DNA of 64,000 nucleotides from Clostridia bacterium (GTDB lineage Bacteria; Bacillota; Clostridia; Oscillospirales; Oscillospiraceae), in NCBI GenBank assembly GCA_009929315.1, contig SAAS01000006.1, positions 1 through 64,000 on the forward strand, read 5' to 3'. This document shows positions 1-8,575 of this stretch, piece by piece. The notes under the pieces were generated by a model, which did not search any database, was not told the DNA's origin, and worked only from the letters and a program-made list of their open reading frames with translations. Positions within the stretch are counted from its first letter, which is position 1. Each line of letters starts with the position of its first letter. The position numbers were made by a program, and so were the translations under genes.

Positions 1-150
1 GCTTGTGACGTCCATTAGCTTAACGTAAGGACTTGAGCCAACCGCCGCGTCCAGCTTTCGGTTGTCCTCGTTCATGTCCTCCATAAGCAAGGGGTCGGTT
101 AAAACCCATTGGTTTAGCTGTAAATTCGCCGTTTTATTTGTGCTTGCCAT
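1..150 (-). CDS. 5' end of an unknown, possibly phage-derived protein (cut by window edge)
   Basis: The first 50 codons of a reverse-strand gene run off the left edge. It starts with ATG at 150 behind a strong AAGGAGGAG ribosome binding site. The protein begins MASTNKTANLQLNQW and continues with an acidic stretch (MEDMNEDNRKLDAA). From memory, similar openings occur in small tail-side proteins of Clostridia prophages, but too little is visible to assign a function. There are no membrane segments in the visible part. Confidence 0.6.
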   Translation of the reverse strand, partial: MASTNKTANLQLNQWVLTDPLLMEDMNEDNRKLDAAVGSSPYVKLMDVTS

Positions 151-299
151 TTATTCTCCTCCTTAATAATTCAAGTGTATAAAAGGGTGCTTTCAATCTT
201 GGCGCGCGGGGGCGCTTTTTTTGTACCTTTGCGTACATCTTCGGCAATTTTCGTCAGTTTTTCGCTCTCCCTAAAAACCTCAGAAGCCTGCCGCGGCAC

Positions 300-328
300 T
301 TGACAAAACGCGCAATAGAATATAATAT
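300..328 (+). promoter_or_regulatory. Promoter of the 385 hydrolase gene
   Basis: TTGACA (300-305), 17 bp spacer, TAATAT (323-328). An overlapping TATAAT at 321 would give a 15 bp spacer. The operator at 331-350 starts just after the -10, in the same geometry as at 10685-10733. Confidence 0.7.
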
Positions 329-330
329 AA

Positions 331-350
331 ATATGAAGATAGATTCATAT
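331..350. promoter_or_regulatory. Inverted repeat, probable TetR-type operator
   Basis: ATATGAA-GATAGA-TTCATAT, two perfect 7 bp arms around 6 bp, placed over the expected transcription start of the 385 gene. The core TGAA-N6-TTCA recurs at 4464-4477, 10512-10525 and 10719-10732, and imperfectly at 10574-10587. The likely ligand is the TetR protein encoded at 1413-2117 (inference from proximity). Confidence 0.65.
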
Positions 351-384
351 TTATATAACATTTAGTTTAACGGGAGGAAATTCC

Positions 385-1275
385 ATGAAACAGTATCCGG
401 TTCAAACTCAAGCCATTCCAAACGGAGAGACCCTTGCATTCAGAAAATGCGGCGGCGGCGCCAAAAACCTTGTGCTGCTTCACGGAAACATGAGCAGCTC
501 CGTTCATTATCAGCCCCTTATGGAGAAGCTCGAAAAGGACTTCACCGTTTACGCGCCGGATTTGCGCGGCTTTGGCGATAGCAGCTATAATCACGGCTTT
601 GATTCGCTGCGCGAGCTTGCGGAGGATGTCAAGCAGTTCATAAGCCTTCAGAAAATCGATAAGCCCGTCATTATGGGCTGGTCCACCGGCGGCGGTATCG
701 CGATGGAAGTCGCGGCCGATCTCGGAGACGAGCTGCGCGGAATTATACTGCTGAGTTCCGTGGGTATTCAGGGCTACACGATGTACCGAAAGGACGCGCA
801 GGGCGCTCCGATTATGGGCGACTACCTTATAAATAAGGATGAAATCGCGGCGGATCCGATTCAGGTGGCGCCCGCTTTGCAGGCTTACGGGAAAAACGAC
901 AAGGAATATTTCCGCTGGCTCTGGAATCTGGTTATCTACCATAAGAATCAGCCGTCCGCAGAGGATTATGAGCTTAATCTTGAGGCCATTTTAAAGCAGC
1001 GCAACCTCGTTGACATCGATTACAGTCTGGTGCATTTCAATGTATCCGAAGCCTCCAACGGCGTTGAGGCGGGCTCGGGACGCGCAAGGCTTATCACCTG
1101 CCCCATTACAATAATCCACGGCGAGTCCGATATGGTTGTACCCGTGATTGAAGCTAAAAAAACTAAGGACTTCTTCGGAGATAAGGCGCAGCTTCATATT
1201 CTCCCCGGATTAACCCACAGTATTATAACCGACGACCTTGCGGCGCTTACAGAGCTCGTAATCAAAAACGCTTAA
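385..1275 (+). CDS. Alpha/beta-fold hydrolase
   Basis: A cytoplasmic alpha/beta hydrolase of 296 residues and usual single-domain length. Visible family features are the oxyanion HGN loop near residue 33, the nucleophile elbow GWSTGG with Ser100, a likely acid Asp249 in HGESD and His278 in GLTHS. It starts with ATG at 385 behind GGGAGGAAA. It is single-gene, followed by a hairpin terminator, and has its own promoter with the shared TGAA-N6-TTCA operator, which ties it to the acyl-CoA island. It could cleave an ester, a thioester or a C-C bond. The substrate cannot be read from sequence. Confidence 0.85.
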   Translation: MKQYPVQTQAIPNGETLAFRKCGGGAKNLVLLHGNMSSSVHYQPLMEKLEKDFTVYAPDLRGFGDSSYNHGFDSLRELAEDVKQFISLQKIDKPVIMGWSTGGGIAMEVAADLGDELRGIILLSSVGIQGYTMYRKDAQGAPIMGDYLINKDEIAADPIQVAPALQAYGKNDKEYFRWLWNLVIYHKNQPSAEDYELNLEAILKQRNLVDIDYSLVHFNVSEASNGVEAGSGRARLITCPITIIHGESDMVVPVIEAKKTKDFFGDKAQLHILPGLTHSIITDDLAALTELVIKNA

Positions 1276-1314
1276 AAAAGCAGCCTTTTATTAGCCGCAT
1301 AGGATTACCAAAAA

Positions 1315-1352
1315 CAGCCCCTCCGACATAGTTGTCGGAAGGGCAGTTTTTC
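1315..1352. terminator. Bidirectional terminator between hydrolase and tetR
   Basis: GCCC-CTCCGACA / TGTCGGA-AGGGC stem with a T-run on the + strand and an A-run before it, serving the convergent genes at 385-1275 and 1413-2117. Confidence 0.75.
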
Positions 1353-1412
1353 TGTGTCGGAGTTGAATAAGCGCTTAAAACATAAGCCGCTTGTTTCTTG
1401 TCCGAATATAAG

Positions 1413-2117
1413 TTATTTCTTTTTCTTTGGCTCGTCTTCGTCCATAACCACCTGAAAACGAAATCTCTGCTTCAACTCGGTGGATTTATGTTCGAGCGGC
1501 GCGGGTTCGGGCTTTGGCTCCGAGGAAAACAATCCGTAATCGAGGAGTTTCATAAACTCATCAACCACATGGTCGATTGCTTCGGGGTCTTCCTTGAAAA
1601 CACACCAGTTAAGACCCAAAAAGTTCGAGGCACCCATCAAAATATAGGACATGACCTCGCTGTCGATATCACGAGTTTCTTCGGTTTCCTTTGCCGCGTC
1701 CAGCCCCTTGATGTACTCCTTGCTGAAGGTCTGATAGTAATCGACAAACAGACTGCGATCAACATAGAGAGATTCCCAGATAATATTATACATATACTGG
1801 TTCTCAAGTGCGAACTCCAGCCATGCCTTCATACCGACACGCTCCACCTCACGGCGGGTTTTACAGTCCTTAACTGAAAGGCTCAAGTGCTTACGGATTG
1901 TGTGGCTGCACTGCAGCAAAAGGTATTTATACAGATTGTATTTGCCGTCGAAGTAAACGTAAAAGGTTCCGGAGGCTACACCTGCAAGGCGGGTGATGTC
2001 AATAATTGAAGCATCATGATATCCCTTCTCATAAAACACCTGTGCTGCGGCGCTGAGGATGTTATTCAGGGTTGCGCGTCCTCGCTTAGTACTTGGTTTG
2101 TTGACAAGAGATTCCAA
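1413..2117 (-). CDS. TetR/AcrR-family transcriptional regulator
   Basis: A 234-residue TetR-type repressor. The N-terminal helix-turn-helix spans about residues 16-62 (AAQVFYEKGYHDASIIDI, then GVASGTFYVYF, typical of the recognition helix). The rest is a helical ligand domain ending in a charged lysine-rich tail. The start is TTG at 2117, six bases after AGGAGG; no ATG fits. Its promoter (TTGCAA-17-TATAAT) holds only a degraded TGAA-N6-TCCA match. It sits among four promoters sharing one inverted repeat, so I infer that it controls the acyl-CoA island, probably responding to an acyl-CoA or the free acid. Confidence 0.85.
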   Translation of the reverse strand: MESLVNKPSTKRGRATLNNILSAAAQVFYEKGYHDASIIDITRLAGVASGTFYVYFDGKYNLYKYLLLQCSHTIRKHLSLSVKDCKTRREVERVGMKAWLEFALENQYMYNIIWESLYVDRSLFVDYYQTFSKEYIKGLDAAKETEETRDIDSEVMSYILMGASNFLGLNWCVFKEDPEAIDHVVDEFMKLLDYGLFSSEPKPEPAPLEHKSTELKQRFRFQVVMDEDEPKKKK

Positions 2118-2167
2118 AATAGTCCTCCTTAGTTTTTATACTTAACATGAAACGTGGATTGGCATTC

Positions 2168-2196
2168 ATTATAATGGCAATTGTTCAAATTTGCAA
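2168..2196 (-). promoter_or_regulatory. Promoter of the tetR gene
   Basis: On the reverse strand: TTGCAA (2191-2196), 17 bp, TATAAT (2168-2173). Directly after it comes TGAA-TGCCAA-TCCA, a weak version of the shared operator that might allow autoregulation. Confidence 0.55.
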
Positions 2197-2201
2197 GCTT
2201 T

Positions 2202-3017
2202 TTATACGATTTCAAAGCGCGTCTTAGTGTTGTTGAAGAAGCCGAGAACCAAAGATGTGAACAGCATCGGCTGTTCATACATGGACGCGTGTCCGCAATT
2301 CGGGATTATCACCCTTTGGCAGTTCGGAATAAGCGAAGCAATCAGCTTTTGTTCCGCCATGGGAGTAAGATAATCCTCCTCGCAGGAGGCAACCAGAGTC
2401 GGCGCGCTGATTTTATGGATTTCCGCAGAAACGTCATAGTCCGCGGCGCTGTCGGTCAGGCGGCGCATTGCGGAGGTAAAATCCGGATTTGAAAACACCG
2501 GGCGCAGCAGCTCACGGCGGCGATTGAACCATTCGTTGTTTTTCGTATAGAAAGCCGGAGAATAGATGACCGGAATCGTTGTCAGATAGTAAGCGTCCGC
2601 CGAGGCGGTGGCGAGATTCCAAGCGTCGCCGATATCTCGAAGCCAAGGCCCCGTCCTCGCGGCGGTATTGAAAAGCACAAGGCGAGTTAGGCACTCCGGA
2701 TATTTAACCGCGAACTGAAGGGCGATTTCGCCTCCGTAGGAAATTCCGGCAAGATTGACTCTCTCTATTTGCAAATGCTCAAGCAGGGCTTTCACCAGCT
2801 CCACCTGCAAACTCTGGGTAAAAGGCTCGGTCATGTGCTCGGATTTGCCCTGATCTAAAAAATCCACAAGAATCAGGCGATTATCGGCCTTGAACGGGTC
2901 AATAAATTCTTTCCAGCTTGCGCAGGACATCATGATGCCGTTGAGGAGCAGGATGGGGTTCCCATGCCCGTAATCCTCATAATAGATGTTTTTTCCCTCA
3001 AAAACAAAATTAGCCAT
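2202..3017 (-). CDS. Alpha/beta-fold hydrolase, second copy type
   Basis: A 271-residue alpha/beta hydrolase. The start is ATG at 3017 behind GGGAG; an upstream in-frame start at 3098 lies inside the preceding gene. The nucleophile elbow is GISYGG (Ser93), the acid is probably in SCEEDY and the base is His in NCGHASMYEQP. The oxyanion loop reads LLLNGIM, with Asn where HG is usual. It lies 13 bp downstream of the CoA-transferase gene, so both share the operator-bearing promoter at 4460-4526. It is only distantly similar to the hydrolase at 385. The family includes MhpC-like C-C hydrolases and acyl esterases; the substrate is unknown. Confidence 0.83.
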   Translation of the reverse strand: MANFVFEGKNIYYEDYGHGNPILLLNGIMMSCASWKEFIDPFKADNRLILVDFLDQGKSEHMTEPFTQSLQVELVKALLEHLQIERVNLAGISYGGEIALQFAVKYPECLTRLVLFNTAARTGPWLRDIGDAWNLATASADAYYLTTIPVIYSPAFYTKNNEWFNRRRELLRPVFSNPDFTSAMRRLTDSAADYDVSAEIHKISAPTLVASCEEDYLTPMAEQKLIASLIPNCQRVIIPNCGHASMYEQPMLFTSLVLGFFNNTKTRFEIV

Positions 3018-3030
3018 AATATTCTCCCGC

Positions 3031-4338
3031 TTATCTTCCCAATATTCCGAGGCGCACAGCATCCTCACGCAGCTTTTCGCGGAAATCCGGATGTGCAATA
3101 TCTATCAGACGACGGACTCTCTCCCTGATATTCGTTCCGCGAAGCTCCGCAACGCCATACTCGGTTACGACGCGGTCAACATCGTTTCTCGAAAGAGAAA
3201 CGGCGGCGCCCGGCATCAGTTGGGGTACGATTTTTGAAACCATGCGTGTTTCGCCGGTTTCGTGGTTTTTCACCGTAGCAGTGGAATAAAGGGCGATAAT
3301 CGACTTTCCTCCCTTGGAAATCTGGGCGCCCACGGCCGTATCGGACTGACCGCCGGTTCCTGAAAATTGTTTGGAACCGAGAGATTCCGAGGCGCATTGT
3401 CCCGTCAAGTCAACCTCGAGAGTTGTGTTTATCGAAACCTGCCCGTCGTTGCGTCCGATGACGTAGGGGTCGTTTGCCCATGCGCCGTCCAAAACGGCAA
3501 CGGCGGGGTTGTAATCCATGAACTCGTAAAGCTCTTTGCTGCCCAGAGCGAAGGCGCAAACCATGGTTCTTTTTTCGGCCTGTTTATTTTTGCCGGTGAT
3601 GACGCCCATTTGTGCAAGCTTCATCATACCGGTTGTCAGCATTTCCGTGTGAACGCCCAAATCGTTTTTATTTTCGAGCGCTGCGGCAACAGCGTTGGGT
3701 ATTCCGCCGATTCCGAGCTGAATGCAGGAACCGTCCGGAACCATATCCGCTATATATTTGCCGATTATTATGTCTTTTTCGCTGTAAGGAGCGTCCGCTA
3801 TTGTCGGTGCCTCGTAATCCGCCTGAACAAAATAGTCCACCTCGTCAACCGAGATATATGAGCCAAGCGTATAGGGCATATTCGGGTTAATCTCAAGAAT
3901 AACCAAATCCGCGGCATCTATCATGCGCCGCTCATAGGTGTTGGATAAAGACAGCGACACATAGCCGTGCTTGTCCGGCATGGAGCAGGCGCCCACAAAG
4001 ATATTCGTCCCCGAATAATCCAGGCGTTTTGATGCGGATAAATGAAGATGGTTTGGAATAAAAGAAATGTTTCCGTTTTTATGTGCCTTGCGAAGCTCGG
4101 GCGAATAGAACCAGCCGTCAACATAAAAGGAATCCACATATTTCTCGTCGTAAATCTGCGAAGGATGTGTCGGCAGGCAGTTGGTAACTGTTACATTTCT
4201 CACGCTGTCCGCTATGGTATGAAGATTCCCCATGAAAAGGCCCGCTTCGGCCGCACCAAGGCCGGTAACTATCATATCGCCCGACTTAACCAGTTTAAGC
4301 GCGCCGTCAATATCAATTAGTTTTGTTCTGAAGTCCAT
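3031..4338 (-). CDS. Acetyl-CoA hydrolase/transferase-family CoA-transferase (butyryl- or 4-hydroxybutyryl-CoA type)
   Basis: A 435-residue class I CoA-transferase of the Cat/4HbT/But family, which moves CoA between an acyl-CoA and acetate or another acid. Family signs are GIGGIPNAVAAAL, the segment HTEMLTTGMMKL with the likely catalytic Glu, and FSGTGGQSDTAVGAQ near the C-terminus. The length matches 4-hydroxybutyrate and butyryl-CoA:acetate CoA-transferases. The start is ATG at 4338, 12 bases after AAAGGA. It heads a two-gene operon with the hydrolase at 2202 and has the shared inverted repeat in its leader. It would activate an imported acid or release butyrate; sequence alone does not decide the acyl specificity. 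Confidence 0.85.
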   Translation of the reverse strand: MDFRTKLIDIDGALKLVKSGDMIVTGLGAAEAGLFMGNLHTIADSVRNVTVTNCLPTHPSQIYDEKYVDSFYVDGWFYSPELRKAHKNGNISFIPNHLHLSASKRLDYSGTNIFVGACSMPDKHGYVSLSLSNTYERRMIDAADLVILEINPNMPYTLGSYISVDEVDYFVQADYEAPTIADAPYSEKDIIIGKYIADMVPDGSCIQLGIGGIPNAVAAALENKNDLGVHTEMLTTGMMKLAQMGVITGKNKQAEKRTMVCAFALGSKELYEFMDYNPAVAVLDGAWANDPYVIGRNDGQVSINTTLEVDLTGQCASESLGSKQFSGTGGQSDTAVGAQISKGGKSIIALYSTATVKNHETGETRMVSKIVPQLMPGAAVSLSRNDVDRVVTEYGVAELRGTNIRERVRRLIDIAHPDFREKLREDAVRLGILGR

Positions 4339-4459
4339 AATTATTACCATTCCTTTCGCCACGCCCACGGCACAAAATGACCACGAAAAGGAAGGGTCAT
4401 AATTTGTGCATATATTGCGGTTTGCCTTGAGGGCGAGCAATATGCATTTAAAATAATCG

Positions 4460-4481
4460 AGTTTGAAATTAATTTCAAACT
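4460..4481. promoter_or_regulatory. 22 bp perfect palindrome, probable TetR-type operator
   Basis: Perfect palindrome of 11 bp arms (AGTTTGAAATT and its complement), core TGAA-ATTAAT-TTCA, in the leader of the CoA-transferase operon. Same core and spacing as the site at 331-350. Confidence 0.65.
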
Positions 4482-4497
4482 TAAGCTCCGTTACAAT

Positions 4498-4526
4498 ATT
4501 CTACAGAATCGGCAAAAGGAATTCAA
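4498..4526 (-). promoter_or_regulatory. Promoter of the CoA-transferase operon
   Basis: On the reverse strand: TTGAAT (4521-4526), 17 bp, TAGAAT (4498-4503), about 17 bp upstream of the palindrome at 4460-4481. The 307 bp gap 4339-4645 otherwise holds only the hairpin at 4602-4619. Confidence 0.6.
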
Positions 4527-4601
4527 ATAAAAATTCCAAACCGCTCATTGCGGGCAGATCCGATTCGTAAAGGGGAAATATGCAATATTATAGCACAGGA
4601 A

Positions 4602-4619
4602 GGGGGCGTTAACGCCCCC
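4602..4619 (-). terminator. GC-rich perfect hairpin after livJ
   Basis: GGGGGCGTT/AACGCCCCC, an 18 bp palindrome 27 bp past the livJ stop. There is no real T-run after it on the reverse strand, so it may be a weak terminator or an mRNA-stabilising end. Confidence 0.45.
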
Positions 4620-4645
4620 CGCCGTTGCTTAAAGCTTAGTTTTAT

Positions 4646-5923
4646 TTATTTGCCTAAAAGTTCATCCATGGTGCGCAGACCGTCGACCAGTTCCCACTTG
4701 CCGTCAGCTGTGACCTTAGAAAGGTTCATGACCTGTGTGCCGAGACGCTTGCCGTTTGAATAGTCAAGTGTTCCGCCGAACGGGTTCTGGAGAGGTGCGG
4801 ACTCCATGGCCTTCATGTAGCTTGTCCATGTGAGTTCTTCACCGCTGTCGGCTACACGTCTGAGGCCTTCGCAGAAGAAGGAAGCTGCAATCCAGCCGGT
4901 CTGAGCGTAGGCGTTGTCTTTATAATCTGCGGCAACCCACTTCTGATATGTGGCGAGGTTTGCTGCACGCTCGTCGCCTTCGTAGGAGACCCAGCCGTTG
5001 CCGTAAACGTCAAACTTGCCTGCGATATCAGTGGCAATCTGCTCGGAAATCTTGGGGGATACGTTGACATAGGTGGTGATTGCGGGAACACTCATTCCCT
5101 GAGCGGCCATTTCCTTAACGATAGTCGGCATTGTTGCCTGAATCGCAGCGACAACAACGAAATCAACATTTGCGTTCTTGATGGAGGTAACAGCTGCGGA
5201 AACGTCGGCAGCACCCGCTGCGACCTGCTCGGATACTAATTCGATGCCCTGTGTTTTGCACTGAGCCTCAACACCGGAGAGCATGTCTTTGCCGGCGTCG
5301 TCGGAGGTGTAGATAACACCGATCTTCTTCGCGTCAAAGGTGCCGACACCGCGTGCGACCATGATGCTGCCCTCGGTTACGTAAATCGGCTGTACGGGGA
5401 AGATGTTGTAGCCTTCCTCATTGGTTGTTGCCTTGTCCGAATAGAGCTGTCCGATACCTGTTGCAAAATAAACGGAGGGGATACCGTAAGCCTTGAGGTC
5501 ATCGATTGTTGCGGCGACAACGGGAGTTCCGAAGTGACCGACAATTGCGAAGACTTTTTCATCCTCAACCATTTCCTGGAGATAGGCTTTGCCCTTTACG
5601 GGGTCAAATTCGTCATCCTTATGTATGAAGGTAATTTTACGTCCGTCAATTCCGCCGTCGGCGTTGACCATGTCCAAATAGGCCTGAATACCGGCGAGGA
5701 AGGGTACGCCGACAGGAGCATAAGCGCCGGAGGTTGCTGCAGTATTTGCGATTAAAACTTCGGTGTCTGTGATGCCCTGGGTTCCGTCATCAACCACGGG
5801 AGCGGGAGTTACAGTGGCGTCCGCGGAAGGAGCTGTGGAGGGATCCGTTGTGGCGCCGCCGCAGGCAGCGAGAGAAAGAAGCATAGCCAGCGCAATTAAC
5901 AGGGGAAATAACCGTTTTTTCAT
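4646..5923 (-). CDS. ABC importer substrate-binding lipoprotein, LivJ/type I periplasmic-binding family
   Basis: A 425-residue extracellular solute-binding lipoprotein. The signal peptide ends in the lipobox SLAACGG, followed by a Thr/Ser/Pro-rich linker, then a type I periplasmic-binding fold (VLIANTAATSGAYAPVGVPFLAG, and IVGHFGTPV). The start at 5923 is preferred over the ATG at 5929 because GAGGAG is then properly spaced. It is the last gene of the livHMGFJ set behind the KAS III-like gene. The family binds branched-chain amino acids, but in many acyl- or aryl-acid degradation clusters it binds carboxylates. Given its neighbours I favour an organic acid over leucine (inference). Confidence 0.85.
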   Translation of the reverse strand: MKKRLFPLLIALAMLLSLAACGGATTDPSTAPSADATVTPAPVVDDGTQGITDTEVLIANTAATSGAYAPVGVPFLAGIQAYLDMVNADGGIDGRKITFIHKDDEFDPVKGKAYLQEMVEDEKVFAIVGHFGTPVVAATIDDLKAYGIPSVYFATGIGQLYSDKATTNEEGYNIFPVQPIYVTEGSIMVARGVGTFDAKKIGVIYTSDDAGKDMLSGVEAQCKTQGIELVSEQVAAGAADVSAAVTSIKNANVDFVVVAAIQATMPTIVKEMAAQGMSVPAITTYVNVSPKISEQIATDIAGKFDVYGNGWVSYEGDERAANLATYQKWVAADYKDNAYAQTGWIAASFFCEGLRRVADSGEELTWTSYMKAMESAPLQNPFGGTLDYSNGKRLGTQVMNLSKVTADGKWELVDGLRTMDELLGK

Positions 5924-5996
5924 ATTCATACTCCTCTTATTTTCTTTATTTCCAGGTGCAGCAGCACTTAGAATACTTTTTTAACGCGCGGAAGGT

Positions 5997-6719
5997 TTAT
6001 TTGGTTCCGAGATAAGCCTCAATCAGGCGCTCATCTTTAATCAAAGCGCTTGCTTCGCCTGAAATATTGATTTTTCCCAAATCCAGAACATAACCGTAAT
6101 CGGCAATTTTCAAGGTTTGGAGAGCGTTCTGTTCAACGATGACGACAGTTGTTCCCTCCTTCTTGATTTCACCGATAATCTTAAAGATGTCCTGAACAAT
6201 CAAGGGAGCAAGTCCGAGCGAGGGCTCGTCCAGAAGAAGAATCTTGGGGTTTGACATCAATGCCCTCGCAATTGCGAGCATTTGCAGTTCGCCGCCCGAA
6301 AGTGTGCCCGCGAGCTGTTTTCCTCTTTCCTTGAGCAGGGGAAAATGCTTATAAACGCGGCGATAGCAGTTATCGATGATTTTTTTGTCTCTGAGTGTGA
6401 AACTTCCCGCTTTCAGGTTCTCGTCCACCGTAAGATCCGCAAATATCTGGCGACCTTCCGGGGACTGTGAGATACCGAGAGAAGCGATGGACTCCGCTTC
6501 CTTATTGGTGATGTCCTTGCCATAGAAGGAGATCTTTCCCTCCGCGGCATTCACCAAGCCGGAAATTGTCTGAAGCGTTGTAGTTTTTCCCGCTCCGTTT
6601 GCGCCGAGCAGCGCGACCACGCTGCCCTCCTGCACTTCAATGTTTATGCCTTTGAGCGCTTCGATCGGACCGTAGCGCACCTTCAGACCTTCAATGGATA
6701 ATGCGACTTTACCGCTCAC
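5997..6719 (-). CDS. livF: Branched-chain-amino-acid-type ABC transporter ATP-binding protein (LivF)
   Basis: A 240-residue ABC ATPase. Walker A is GANGAGKTT, the signature LSGGELQMLAIARAL, Walker B ILLLDEPSLGLAP, followed by the switch His region VIVEQNA (Gln-Asn instead of the usual HD, normal for LivF). It lies 4 bp downstream of livG and dimerises with it (known for the family) to drive the LivHM membrane pair. The paired binding protein gene follows at 5923. Confidence 0.92.
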   Translation of the reverse strand: MSGKVALSIEGLKVRYGPIEALKGINIEVQEGSVVALLGANGAGKTTTLQTISGLVNAAEGKISFYGKDITNKEAESIASLGISQSPEGRQIFADLTVDENLKAGSFTLRDKKIIDNCYRRVYKHFPLLKERGKQLAGTLSGGELQMLAIARALMSNPKILLLDEPSLGLAPLIVQDIFKIIGEIKKEGTTVVIVEQNALQTLKIADYGYVLDLGKINISGEASALIKDERLIEAYLGTK

Positions 6720-6723
6720 TTAA

Positions 6724-7545
6724 TCAGTCCTCCTTTTCGCCGAGATAGGCTTCCTGAACCAGAGAATTTTTCTGTATGTTCTCAGGCGTATCGCAGGCAA
6801 GAAATTTTCCGAAGGAAATCGCGCAAACCCTGTCGCAAATTTCCATGACAAGACGCATATCATGTTCTACAAGAAGGATAGCGCAGTTATACGAATCGCG
6901 AACCTCGCGAATGGTTTCCGCAAGCTGCTGAGTTTCCACATCATTAAGTCCCGCTGCAGGCTCATCCAGAATAATAAGCTTTGGATCGCACATAAGTGTG
7001 CGCGCCATTTCCACCTTTTTTCTTATGCCATAGGGCTGTCCGCCCGCCATTGCGTCCTTTAAGTGGTCAATTCCCATAAAGGCGAGTATCCGCTCAGCTT
7101 TTTCGCGCATGGCCTTTTCCTCGCGGCGAGCCTTCGGCAGCCTGAGAGCCTGAGAAAATCCGCTCGACTTAAAGTCGATATGCCCGCCGACCAGTACGTT
7201 GTCCATAAGGGAAAGTTCGCTTACAAGCTCGACGTTCTGGAAGGTTCGCACTAAACCCTTGCGTATAATGTTGTGCACCTTCTGACTGACAAGATCCTCT
7301 GTCTGTCCTTGTTTTGTTCGAAACAGCACCCTTCCCTGGCTGGGCTTATAAAACTGCGTAATGCAGTTGAAGACTGTTGTTTTTCCTGCGCCGTTCGGGC
7401 CGATAAGTCCGAATATTTCATGTTCGTTGATGGAGAACGTCAGCTGTTCAACAGCCTTCAGTCCGCCGAAGTGCATTGAAAGATTCTCCACCCGAAGAAT
7501 TTCGTTTTCGTTTAGCTGCACGAGGAGGACGATTTGTTCAGACAT
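6724..7545 (-). CDS. livG: Branched-chain-amino-acid-type ABC transporter ATP-binding protein (LivG)
   Basis: A 273-residue ABC ATPase with Walker A GPNGAGKTT, a LivG-like signature GGQPYGIRKKVEMARTL, Walker B LIILDEPAAGLN, the H-loop VEHDM and the BCA-type C-terminal end (VQEAYLGEKED). Start ATG at 7545 behind GGAGGGTGAAGG, overlapping the end of livM by 8 bp, so translation is probably coupled. Works with livF. Confidence 0.92.
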   Translation of the reverse strand: MSEQIVLLVQLNENEILRVENLSMHFGGLKAVEQLTFSINEHEIFGLIGPNGAGKTTVFNCITQFYKPSQGRVLFRTKQGQTEDLVSQKVHNIIRKGLVRTFQNVELVSELSLMDNVLVGGHIDFKSSGFSQALRLPKARREEKAMREKAERILAFMGIDHLKDAMAGGQPYGIRKKVEMARTLMCDPKLIILDEPAAGLNDVETQQLAETIREVRDSYNCAILLVEHDMRLVMEICDRVCAISFGKFLACDTPENIQKNSLVQEAYLGEKED

Positions 7546-8563
7546 TTTCCTTCACCCTCCTTTTGAACAGCTTCTTCAGCAGCCGTTTAATATCATCAAA
7601 CACCTTCACGCTGCCGCCGGGATAGAAGAGCACCACCAGAATGATAAGGATACCCGAGAAAACATAGGACAAGCCGTTGATATCACCTATAATCGGAATA
7701 CGCTTGAGCACGAGATCCGGCAGAGCATAAACAATCAGAGCGCCCACAAAGGTGCCGTAGATCGATCGAAGCCCTCCTATTACTATAATCGCAAGAATAA
7801 CAAGCGACAGCGGCAGGGTCCATGTCGAGGGGTAAACAAATTTTATAAAGTGTGCATAGAGCGCTCCGGCAAGCGAGGCGTAGCCTGTTGCAAGTGCAAA
7901 AGCGATGAGTCTGTATTTCAAGAGCGATACTCCCATTGCCTGTGCCGCGACATTGCTGCCGCGCATGGCGTTGAGCGCACGCCCAAGCTGTCCGTTCGCC
8001 AGATGATAGGTAAGTATCATCATCAGGACAAACACCACGCATAGCAGAATGAAGGTTGTGCTCTGGTTGAGCTTTAAAGTGCCCAGAAGTGTGGGATACT
8101 CGGCGCTTTTGCCCGAGAAGCCTCCCGTTATCGGTTCAAGCTCATCAAAAGTTTTTCGAAGCACCTCAGAAACGCACAGCGTGACAATGCCGAGGTAGAG
8201 TCCCTCCATTCGAAGTGAGGCAAGGCCGATAAGCACACCCAGAATCACGGGAATGATAACGGCTGCGAGTATACCCACTTCCCACGGAAGCCCCATATTG
8301 CCGGTTACATAGGCGCTTATGTATGCGCCAAGTCCCATGAAGCCGGCTGTTCCAAGTGAAATCAGTCCTGAATATCCAAGCAGCAGGTTGAGCCCCAGCG
8401 CTGCGATGGAGTAAATAATTGTGCCGCCGATAATACCTATCCATGAGGTTTTAAGAATCCCGCCCGATGTCAGTGCGGGAAGCATGGAGAGTATAAGACC
8501 AAACAGGACGAATCGCAGATATGGACTTTTGGAAATCTTGGTCAAAGAAGAGTCTTGTTTCAT
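7538..8563 (-). CDS. livM: Branched-chain-amino-acid-type ABC transporter permease (LivM)
   Basis: A 341-residue membrane permease with about eight to ten hydrophobic segments and the LivM family stretch LGLNLLLGYSGLISLGTAGFMGLGAY near residues 57-82. The basic C-terminal tail (KRLLKKLFKRRVKENV) should be cytoplasmic. It lies 12 bp downstream of livH and pairs with it to form the membrane channel. Confidence 0.9.
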   Translation of the reverse strand: MKQDSSLTKISKSPYLRFVLFGLILSMLPALTSGGILKTSWIGIIGGTIIYSIAALGLNLLLGYSGLISLGTAGFMGLGAYISAYVTGNMGLPWEVGILAAVIIPVILGVLIGLASLRMEGLYLGIVTLCVSEVLRKTFDELEPITGGFSGKSAEYPTLLGTLKLNQSTTFILLCVVFVLMMILTYHLANGQLGRALNAMRGSNVAAQAMGVSLLKYRLIAFALATGYASLAGALYAHFIKFVYPSTWTLPLSLVILAIIVIGGLRSIYGTFVGALIVYALPDLVLKRIPIIGDINGLSYVFSGILIILVVLFYPGGSVKVFDDIKRLLKKLFKRRVKENV

Positions 8564-8575
8564 TTCTGCGCTCCT

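Noticed and set aside
331-350. B. subtilis FadR (YsiA) operator
   Set aside because: The half-sites TGAA/TTCA are separated by six bases here, while the FadR box as I recall it is an 18 bp site with a different inner sequence.
367-942. Long reverse-strand reading frames opposite real genes
   Set aside because: They mirror codon use of the overlapping forward genes, lack ribosome binding sites and show no domain pattern.
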